Below the pieces are notes generated by a model. That model saw only the letters and a program-made list of their open reading frames with translations. It was not told where the DNA came from and ran no database searches. The translations under genes were made by a program, and so were the position numbers. A stretch of 5,643 nucleotides of DNA from Chitinophagaceae bacterium (GTDB lineage: Bacteria > Bacteroidota > Bacteroidia > Chitinophagales > Chitinophagaceae). The stretch lies in NCBI GenBank assembly GCA_003526435.1, contig DPWF01000016.1, forward strand, positions 1,908 through 7,550, read 5' to 3'. Below are positions 1 through 4,127 of the stretch, piece by piece. How positions within the stretch are numbered: position 1 is the first letter of the stretch; every line of letters starts with the position of its first letter.

Positions 1-503
1 TCATGACACTGGCTACTGCAACCAAAACAGGCATACCATCGGCCCGCATTGTTTTGCTGAAAGGATATGATAAGAACGGCTTTGTATTTTTTACCAATTA
101 CGAAAGCACAAAAGGAAAAGAGCTACAGGATAATCCATACGCAGCACTCGTTTTTTTCTGGAAGGAACTGGAAAGACAGGTAAGAATTGAAGGAAGGGTA
201 GAAAAAGTGAGTGCGGAAGAAAGCGACGAATATTTTCAGTCGCGCCCGGAAGGTAGCAGAATAGGTGCATGGTCATCGCCACAGAGTGCCATCATTTCCA
301 ACAGAACCATTATTGAAACCAATGTAGAACAGTATACAAAGCGTTTTGCGGGTCATGATATTCCAAGACCTGAGCATTGGGGTGGTTACAGGGTTATACC
401 CACTGCTTTTGAATTCTGGCAGGGAAGAAGCAGTCGTTTACACGACAGGTTTCATTACACTCAACTCAATGCAAACTGGAAAGTAGAAAGACTGGCTCCC
501 TGA
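1..503 (+). CDS. pdxH: Pyridoxamine/pyridoxine 5'-phosphate oxidase, 5'-truncated by window edge
   Basis: Cytosolic FMN enzyme that oxidises pyridoxamine or pyridoxine 5'-phosphate to pyridoxal 5'-phosphate with O2, the last step of vitamin B6 synthesis and salvage. About 166 codons are visible and the reading frame runs off the left edge. The ATG at base 3 aligns with the internal 'MTLATAT' segment of the family, not with the start, so roughly 50 N-terminal residues of a usual ~215 are outside. Family motifs appear in order: RIVLLKGYD (FMN and substrate contact), [17 protein letters not shown], the phosphate-binding [19 protein letters not shown] block, [20 protein letters not shown] (FMN Trp, substrate Arg and His) and the invariant end ERLAP just before TGA. 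That exact family ending shows TGA is a normal stop here. The next gene converges on it with only one base between the stop codons, and I see no hairpin terminator. Confidence 0.97.
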   Translation, partial: MTLATATKTGIPSARIVLLKGYDKNGFVFFTNYESTKGKELQDNPYAALVFFWKELERQVRIEGRVEKVSAEESDEYFQSRPEGSRIGAWSSPQSAIISNRTIIETNVEQYTKRFAGHDIPRPEHWGGYRVIPTAFEFWQGRSSRLHDRFHYTQLNANWKVERLAP

Positions 504-504
504 T

Positions 505-1077
505 TTATTTTCTTATAAGTATCTGCTTGATAAGTTTAGTTTCTGGATGAAACATTAGTTCTATCAAAAAATCATCCTTTTTGTAAAGTATACGTGGAAT
601 TTTAATAGTAGCGTAGGGTCTCAAGCCTATGGCAAGTACACTCTGCTTATCTAATAGTGGCAAAACCTGTTCCATCGAAGAACTGCTGTCTAATACAATA
701 GCACCATCTTTATATACATTTGGATAAGTTATTAAATTGTCTTTTTCGGGCTTTCTGTTACTTGATTTCATGAATAGCGTGATACTATAAATAGTCTTTT
801 CTTTAGCATAGTATTCTATCCATATCCCAGACCCTTTAAAACGAAAAGAACGTCTTTTCTGCCAATCTGTTTCTTTGGTACCTGGCTCATAGGATCCAAT
901 AATATAACCGGCATTACTTTTTTCACCTACCAGTGAATCCAATTGATTTTTATCAGGATTTGCATTTAATAAAGAACCATTCAGCAATATGTTGTTCTTA
1001 TTTAACTCAATTTTTACCTGGCAGTAAATGACTGAGGGAGAAAAGAATAGTAGTAGTGCCAATACATATCTGGGCAT
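505..1077 (-). CDS. Exported protein of unknown function (190 aa)
   Basis: I do not recognise the function. The N-terminus MPRYVLALLLFFSPSVIYCQ reads as a Sec signal peptide: a positive residue, a hydrophobic core of about 12 residues, then a short polar end with likely cleavage near YC-Q, a site common in Bacteroidota exported proteins. The Cys is not in a convincing lipobox, but a lipoprotein cannot be excluded. The mature part (about 170 residues) opens with KIELNKNNILLNGSLL, a strand-turn-strand pattern, then alternates beta-type and charged stretches, and ends in ILIRK with a TAA stop. No metal or catalytic motif and no transmembrane helix is visible after the signal. The start is the first ATG ahead of the signal peptide. 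It is divergent from the Crp/Fnr gene (84-bp spacer) and convergent with pdxH. Its codons look more AT-rich than pdxH or carB. It is probably a periplasmic or surface protein. Confidence 0.72.
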   Translation of the reverse strand: MPRYVLALLLFFSPSVIYCQVKIELNKNNILLNGSLLNANPDKNQLDSLVGEKSNAGYIIGSYEPGTKETDWQKRRSFRFKGSGIWIEYYAKEKTIYSITLFMKSSNRKPEKDNLITYPNVYKDGAIVLDSSSSMEQVLPLLDKQSVLAIGLRPYATIKIPRILYKKDDFLIELMFHPETKLIKQILIRK

Positions 1078-1161
1078 AGAAAAGTATAATCTAATATACT
1101 CAATTTCACTTTCTTCAGTCCCGACAGATAATAGTATTTTGTAAAATCCCTAATTTTAAAG
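1078..1161. promoter_or_regulatory. Divergent promoter spacer between the exported protein and the Crp/Fnr gene
   Basis: This AT-rich 84-bp spacer must hold promoters for both flanking genes. On the plus strand TATTTTG at 1135-1141 resembles the Bacteroidota -7 element TAnnTTTG with one base missing. Its final G lies 21 bases before the regulator ATG, much as the TTTTG cores at 2404-2411 and 2505-2512 lie 18-19 bases before theirs. On the minus strand TATATTAG, a one-mismatch match, lies close to the start at 1077. I see no convincing -33 TTG element and no TGA-N6-TCA dyad, so there is no visible sign that the regulator controls its own gene. Confidence 0.3.
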
Positions 1162-1752
1162 ATGCCTGATTTATTGATAAATCATCTTAAGAAACATATT
1201 CAGCTTACCGAAGCTGAAGAACAGGTGATATTATCTGCACAGGTGACAAGAAAATTTAAGCGGGGAGATTTTTTAACCAAAGAAGGGGAAATAAACCGCT
1301 ACACTAATTTTATATCATCAGGTGCTGCGAAAGTGTATTATATAGACCAGGCAGGTCAGGAGCATATAATACAACTTGGAATAAAAGAATGGTGGATAGG
1401 CGATTTCAGCAGTTTTATTACACAAACCAAAGGCATTCTTTATACGGAAGCACTTTCGGCTACCGAAACGGCATCTTTTTCTTATGAGGTATTACAGGAA
1501 CTTTATTTTCAGGTACCGGCCCTTGAACGATTTTTTCGTTTGCTCACTCAAAATGCATACGCCGCTTTTCATAAAAGGGTACTTGAATCATTAAGCATGG
1601 ATGCGGAACAACGCTACCTTGCCTTCAGGGAATCTTATCCGGAAATGGACCGGCAGCTATCACAAAAAGACATTGCATCCTATCTGGGAATGTCTGCAGA
1701 GTTTCTCAGTAAAATCAAAAAAAGAATTGTCATAAAACAAAGAGGGCACTAG
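1162..1752 (+). CDS. Crp/Fnr-family transcriptional regulator (196 aa)
   Basis: DNA-binding regulator with an N-terminal cyclic-nucleotide-binding-like barrel (about residues 20-110), a long dimerisation helix (about 112-147) and a C-terminal winged helix-turn-helix (about 150-196). The barrel shows FKRGDFLTKEGEINRYTNFISSG and KVYYIDQAGQEHIIQLG. The segment corresponding to the cAMP phosphate-binding cassette, IGDFSSFITQTKGILYTEALS, lacks the Arg-Ser pair that binds cAMP in E. coli CRP. The protein has no Cys, so it is not an Fe-S sensor like FNR; its signal is unknown. The recognition helix around QKDIASYLGMSAEFLSKIKKR carries E180, S183 and K184, close to the E-xx-SR of FNR that reads TTGA half-sites. 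The start is the first ATG, with an A-rich leader and no Shine-Dalgarno. The stop lies one base from the stop of the convergent barrel gene. Likely targets are the paired dyads at 2434-2482 (inference). Confidence 0.93.
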   Translation: MPDLLINHLKKHIQLTEAEEQVILSAQVTRKFKRGDFLTKEGEINRYTNFISSGAAKVYYIDQAGQEHIIQLGIKEWWIGDFSSFITQTKGILYTEALSATETASFSYEVLQELYFQVPALERFFRLLTQNAYAAFHKRVLESLSMDAEQRYLAFRESYPEMDRQLSQKDIASYLGMSAEFLSKIKKRIVIKQRGH

Positions 1753-1753
1753 A

Positions 1754-2386
1754 TCACAGTATTTTTCTGATGAATATACCCGTATTCGCTGTTGATATCC
1801 ATTTTGTACCATATTGGTCGAAAGTGGTTCCTATACCAAATTGAATCTTGTTGCTTTCTACGCCTGCTCTTAGTTGCTGATAACTTCTGTTATGCCCCTC
1901 GTTTGAATGATTGGTCATAAACTGAACCCTGCCATAAAAATGTATGTCCGGAGCAATGGCTGGACGAAATTCAAACAGACCAAATAGTTCATAGGTGAAT
2001 TTTTCGCCGAAATCGAAACGTGGATTTACTATCAGTGACAGCGTTTTTGTACGGTATGCATATTGACCTGCAAAAGAAATCTTCATGTCTGTTACAGGCG
2101 TAAAAAATAAACCTCCCATCACCATGAATTGATTACTGAGATTCGTTGTCAGGTAAACCTGGTTCATTATTTCATTTGGCCGGCCTCCTTTTTCAGAATG
2201 GTTCACATATCTTCTCATAAGGTTTGTAATATGCGTCCATCCGAATTTACTGTTGGTATTTAATTTCCGGTGAATACTATGCTGATAATTAAAATACTGA
2301 TGCCCCGCCATTATTTCAACGGGCGCATGTTGCGCAGTAGCCTCTGAAAAGAGGAACAGGTATAAAAGAAGGATACAATTTTTCAT
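1754..2386 (-). CDS. Exported, probably outer-membrane beta-barrel protein (210 aa)
   Basis: I do not recognise a named family. The chosen ATG at 2384-2386 gives MKNCILLLYLFLFSEATAQ, a good Sec signal peptide with cleavage at ATA-Q. An ATG 30 bases upstream (2416) would add MLSFVVKLIC in front of the signal, would include the predicted promoter core, and is rejected. The mature protein (about 190 residues) alternates short amphipathic strands and polar turns (QFMVMGGLFFTPV, MKISFAGQYAYR, LSLIVNPRFDFG, FTYELFGLFEFRP, IHFYGRVQFMTNH, IQFGIGTTFDQYG, WISTANTGIFIRKIL). This fits a small outer-membrane barrel of about 8-10 strands. No lipobox and no enzymatic motif is seen. Its stop is TGA. It is divergent from doxX across a spacer with two Crp/Fnr-type dyads and convergent with the regulator gene, so it is probably co-controlled with doxX. 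Confidence 0.78.
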   Translation of the reverse strand: MKNCILLLYLFLFSEATAQHAPVEIMAGHQYFNYQHSIHRKLNTNSKFGWTHITNLMRRYVNHSEKGGRPNEIMNQVYLTTNLSNQFMVMGGLFFTPVTDMKISFAGQYAYRTKTLSLIVNPRFDFGEKFTYELFGLFEFRPAIAPDIHFYGRVQFMTNHSNEGHNRSYQQLRAGVESNKIQFGIGTTFDQYGTKWISTANTGIFIRKIL

Positions 2387-2403
2387 ACAAATTAATTTGA
2401 CCA

Positions 2404-2411
2404 CAAAACTC
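2404..2411 (-). promoter_or_regulatory. Putative -7 promoter core for the barrel gene
   Basis: Read on the minus strand this is GAGTTTTG followed by TG, one mismatch from the Bacteroidota -7 consensus TAnnTTTG. Its final G is 18 bases before the ATG at 2386, which implies a leader of about 14 nt. The dyad centred at 2440.5 lies 36.5 bp upstream of that G, so near -40.5 of the inferred transcription start. That is a class II activator position and may compensate for the lack of a -33 element. The mirror-image core at 2505-2512 has identical spacing. Confidence 0.45.
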
Positions 2412-2433
2412 AACATGTGTGTGCCGGAAAAAA

Positions 2434-2447
2434 ATGAACTGGTTCAA
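2434..2447. promoter_or_regulatory. Crp/Fnr-type operator 1 (barrel-gene side)
   Basis: ATGA-ACTGGT-TCAA matches the FNR-type consensus TTGA-N6-TCAA at 7 of 8 defined bases and contains the perfect half-sites TGAAC and GTTCA around a TG spacer. Its centre is at 2440.5, about 40 bp upstream of the inferred start of the barrel-gene transcript. Binding by the Crp/Fnr regulator encoded at 1162-1752 is inferred from the site class, the proximity and the E-xx-SK recognition helix. A different dimeric regulator could also read GAAC-N2-GTTC. Confidence 0.6.
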
Positions 2448-2468
2448 TAAAATGAGAAAGTCAAAATC

Positions 2469-2482
2469 TTGAACTGGTTCAT
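2469..2482. promoter_or_regulatory. Crp/Fnr-type operator 2 (doxX side)
   Basis: TTGA-ACTGGT-TCAT again matches TTGA-N6-TCAA at 7 of 8 positions, with the same 12-bp core as operator 1. Its centre is at 2475.5, exactly 35 bp from operator 1 and 36.5 bp upstream of the final G of the doxX promoter core. The mismatch falls on the outer base facing doxX, as the mismatch in operator 1 falls on the outer base facing the barrel gene, so the two sites are mirror images even in their deviations. Confidence 0.6.
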
Positions 2483-2504
2483 TTTTTTCTACTAGCCCAG
2501 GTTG

Positions 2505-2512
2505 AACTTTTG
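2505..2512 (+). promoter_or_regulatory. Putative -7 promoter core for the DoxX gene
   Basis: AACTTTTG followed by TG is one mismatch from TAnnTTTG. Its final G is 19 bases before the ATG at 2531, giving a leader of about 15 nt. No -33 TTG is seen at the right distance; a T7 tract and operator 2 occupy that place, which suggests activator-dependent transcription. It shares TTTTGTG with the barrel-gene core. Confidence 0.45.
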
Positions 2513-2530
2513 TGTCTTAAAAAAAATGAC

Positions 2531-2989
2531 ATGAAAAATTTTCTCTTTTTATTCGACAGCCCTGAACAGTTTACAGGGCTAGTAATCAGGCTAACATTGG
2601 CACTGGTGATATTACCTCATGGATGTCAGTTGTTATTTGGCTGGTTTGGTGGTTTTGGTTTTTCCACTACCATGAAATTCTTTACAGAAACAGAACGACT
2701 GCCCTGGCTGATAGGCTTTATGGTAATTATGTTGCAATCTGTTGGCGCACTGTTCATCCTGCTGGGTTTTGGCAGCCGTATATTGGCTTTTGGTACCATG
2801 ATCATGTTTATTGGAATGATCTTTACCTCACACCTGAAGTTTGGGTTCTTTATGAACTGGTTTGGTACGCAAAAAGGGGAGGGGTACGAATATCACCTTC
2901 TGGTGATTGGTCTTTGTATTGCACTGGTATTTTCAGGATCAGGCAGGTTTTCTGTGGACCGGCTGTTGGTACAATACATGAAGGCATAA
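2531..2989 (+). CDS. DoxX-family integral membrane protein (152 aa)
   Basis: Small inner-membrane protein of the DoxX/DoxD-like family. Members are linked to quinone or thiol-related redox processes and stress, but the activity of this one cannot be told from sequence. Four hydrophobic helices are visible at about residues 15-38 (TGLVIRLTLALVILPHG), 58-80 (LPWLIGFMVIMLQSVGALFI), 84-100 (ILAFGTMIMFIGMIFTSH) and 121-136. Family hallmarks are the R-x9-HG pattern in helix 1, H101 with the following KFGFFMNW, the GEGYEYHLL loop, and the closing GSGRFSVDRLL. Length is normal. The start at 2531 (ATG) is chosen over a TTG at 2510, which lies inside the promoter core. Transcription is probably controlled by operator 2 upstream. 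A strong hairpin terminator begins at its TAA stop. Confidence 0.92.
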   Translation: MKNFLFLFDSPEQFTGLVIRLTLALVILPHGCQLLFGWFGGFGFSTTMKFFTETERLPWLIGFMVIMLQSVGALFILLGFGSRILAFGTMIMFIGMIFTSHLKFGFFMNWFGTQKGEGYEYHLLVIGLCIALVFSGSGRFSVDRLLVQYMKA

Positions 2990-3020
2990 AAAAAGAGCGC
3001 AGTTCATGCGCTCTTTTTTT
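2988..3020. terminator. Bidirectional intrinsic terminator
   Basis: The stem GAGCGC (2995-3000) pairs with GCGCTC (3008-3013) around the loop AGTTCAT. A7 (2988-2994) precedes it and T7 (3014-3020) follows, so the stem can extend to 13 pairs. Both strands end in a U-run after a GC-rich hairpin. It can therefore stop the DoxX transcript (+) and the transketolase transcript (-), whose stop codon lies 14 bases away at 3034-3036. The DoxX stop codon overlaps the A-run. Confidence 0.93.
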
Positions 3021-3033
3021 ATATCGATTATAT

Positions 3034-3996
3034 TTATTTTCTGCTCATCGCTTTCTCTGCTGCGGCAACAATGAACGGTGTATCCAGTCCGTATTTGGCC
3101 AGTAATTCATTGGGCTTACCACTTTCACCAAAAGTGTCGTTGGTGCCGATGTACTCAATAGGTACAGGGCAGTTTCTTGCAGCCACCTGTGCCACTGCAT
3201 CACCCAAACCACCAATGATATTATGTTCTTCAACGGTAACCGCACATTTTGTTTTGCTGATAGAGGCAATAATGGCCGCTTCATCTAATGGCTTGATGGT
3301 ATGTATATTGATGAGCTCTACACTGATACCTTTTTCTTCCAGTATTCTTCCGGCTTCAATGGCTTTCCATACCATATGACCACAGGCAAAGATGGAAATA
3401 TCTGTTCCTTCACTCATTTTCTGGGCCTTGCCAATTACAAAATCGCTACCGTCTTCTTTGGTGAAGTTGGGCCATTTGGGACGTCCAAAACGCAGATACA
3501 CCGGACCATGCAGGTTGGCAATGGCTTTGGTTGCAGCTTTGGTCTGGTTAAAATCGCAAGGCACTACAACGGTCATGCCTGGCAACATTTTCATCAACCC
3601 AATATCTTCCAGTATCTGGTGAGTGGCACCATCTTCACCCAGTGTTAAACCGGCATGTGAGGCACAAATTTTTACGTTCTTGTCGCTATAAGCCACACTC
3701 TGGCGAATCTGGTCATATACACGACCCGTGCTGAAGTTGGCAAAAGTGGTTGTATAAGGAATTTTACCACCGATGGTTAAACCTGCAGCAATACCAATCA
3801 TATTGGCTTCAGCAATACCACACTGTATAAAACGATTCGGAAAATCTTTGATAAAGGGGCCGAGTTTAAAAGAACCTGCGAGGTCGGCTGTTAATACTAC
3901 TACTTGCTCGTTTTCTTTTGCTAATTCATGGATGCCTTCACCAAAACCACCACGGGTTTCTTTTTCGTTCAGCACCTGGATGTCTTTAAGTTTCAT
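3034..3996 (-). CDS. Transketolase, C-terminal subunit (320 aa)
   Basis: Second half of a split transketolase, a thiamine-diphosphate enzyme moving two-carbon ketol units between sugar phosphates in the pentose phosphate pathway. It needs a separate N-terminal subunit (about 280 aa) carrying the diphosphate/Mg site. Visible parts are a pyrimidine-binding domain (about 10-180) with the cofactor-activating Glu E63 in QCGIAEANMIGIAAG, SHAGLTLGEDGATHQ (H114, H126), VVVPCD and YLRFGRP, then a C-terminal transketolase domain (about 190-315) with IINIHTIKPLD-like LINIHTIKPLD, VEEHNIIGGLG and FGESGKPNELLAKYGL. Length matches stand-alone C-subunits. The ATG at 3994-3996 (MKLKDIQVLNEKETR) is the natural start. 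An in-frame ATG at 4119 would add 41 residues translated from the repeat at 4059-4121 and is rejected. No N-subunit gene lies in the window; carB occupies the upstream side. Confidence 0.95.
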   Translation of the reverse strand: MKLKDIQVLNEKETRGGFGEGIHELAKENEQVVVLTADLAGSFKLGPFIKDFPNRFIQCGIAEANMIGIAAGLTIGGKIPYTTTFANFSTGRVYDQIRQSVAYSDKNVKICASHAGLTLGEDGATHQILEDIGLMKMLPGMTVVVPCDFNQTKAATKAIANLHGPVYLRFGRPKWPNFTKEDGSDFVIGKAQKMSEGTDISIFACGHMVWKAIEAGRILEEKGISVELINIHTIKPLDEAAIIASISKTKCAVTVEEHNIIGGLGDAVAQVAARNCPVPIEYIGTNDTFGESGKPNELLAKYGLDTPFIVAAAEKAMSRK

Positions 3997-4023
3997 ACTT
4001 GTGTATTGTTTTGAAAGTCCTTG

Positions 4024-4031
4024 CAAAGAAA
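4024..4031 (-). promoter_or_regulatory. Weak candidate -7 element for the transketolase gene
   Basis: On the minus strand TTTCTTTG is one mismatch from TAnnTTTG and lies 28 bases before the ATG at 3996. The only TTG upstream is too close to act as a -33 element. It is proposed mainly because the palindrome between carB and this gene suggests separate transcription; the support is thin. Confidence 0.2.
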
Positions 4032-4058
4032 GGGGATATTGTGCAATTAGTAAGGGGC

Positions 4059-4121
4059 GAATGGTCAATGGTGAATGGTCAATGTAAGACCTATTTATTG
4101 ACCATTCACCATTGACCATTC
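4059..4121. repeat. Perfect 25-bp inverted repeat made of AATGGT(C/G) heptamers
   Basis: The left arm 4059-4083 and right arm 4097-4121 are exact reverse complements over 25 bp with a 13-base loop. Inside each arm the sequence is itself periodic: AATGGTC, AATGGTG, AATGGTC, AAT, that is 3.5 heptamers or nearly two 14-bp units. It starts six bases after the TAG that ends carB and could form a long RNA hairpin between carB and the transketolase gene. No T-run follows the stem on either strand, so it is not a canonical intrinsic terminator, though it may protect or insulate transcript ends. From general knowledge, heptamer strings of this kind recur between genes in Bacteroidota and often give false N-terminal 'MVNGEW' extensions, as the frame opening at 4119 does here. 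Confidence 0.92.
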
Positions 4122-4127
4122 ACGAAA

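Larger units (their letters stand above)
2428..2488. repeat. Inverted repeat, 19-bp arms, enclosing both dyads
   Basis: The left arm 2428-2446 is A7 followed by TGAACTGGTTCA. The right arm 2470-2488 is TGAACTGGTTCA followed by T7. As inverted arms they match at 17 of 19 positions, differing only at the central TG of each dyad; the 12-bp cores are also exact direct repeats. The 23-bp middle (ATAAAATGAGAAAGTCAAAATCT) is A-rich and otherwise unstructured. Starts are 35 bp apart, about 3.3 helical turns. The symmetric A/T tracts may bend DNA or serve as upstream promoter DNA. A hairpin in RNA is possible but unlikely to be the main role, since the element should lie upstream of both transcripts. 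Confidence 0.85.

Noticed and set aside
91..282. 63-codon minus-strand open frame inside pdxH
   Set aside because: Antisense shadow of conserved PdxH sequence with no independent evidence.
2387..2396. AATTAATTTGT just before the barrel-gene ATG as its promoter
   Set aside because: It would leave almost no leader before the ATG; the core at 2404-2411 fits better and has a mirror partner.
2387..2416. ATG at 2416 as start of the barrel gene
   Set aside because: It would place ten residues ahead of a complete signal peptide and put the predicted promoter core inside the coding region.
2510..2530. TTG start for the DoxX gene at 2510
   Set aside because: It lies within the TTTTG promoter core and adds residues absent from the family; ATG at 2531 leads directly into the protein.
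2623..3105. 160-codon open frame overlapping doxX on the plus strand
   Set aside because: Shifted-frame shadow of doxX that crosses its terminator; the translation is Trp/Cys/Tyr-rich without any domain pattern.
3071..4087. Several plus-strand open frames opposite the transketolase gene
   Set aside because: They are antisense shadows of a clearly conserved enzyme and have no starts or products of their own that I can support.
3997..4119. 41-residue N-terminal extension of the transketolase subunit from the ATG at 4119
   Set aside because: The extension is translated palindrome and spacer DNA, not protein-like sequence; the family start is MKLKDIQ at 3996.
4059..4121. CRISPR array or intrinsic terminator reading of the heptamer repeat
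   Set aside because: There are no unique spacers of constant length, and no U-run follows the hairpin on either strand.
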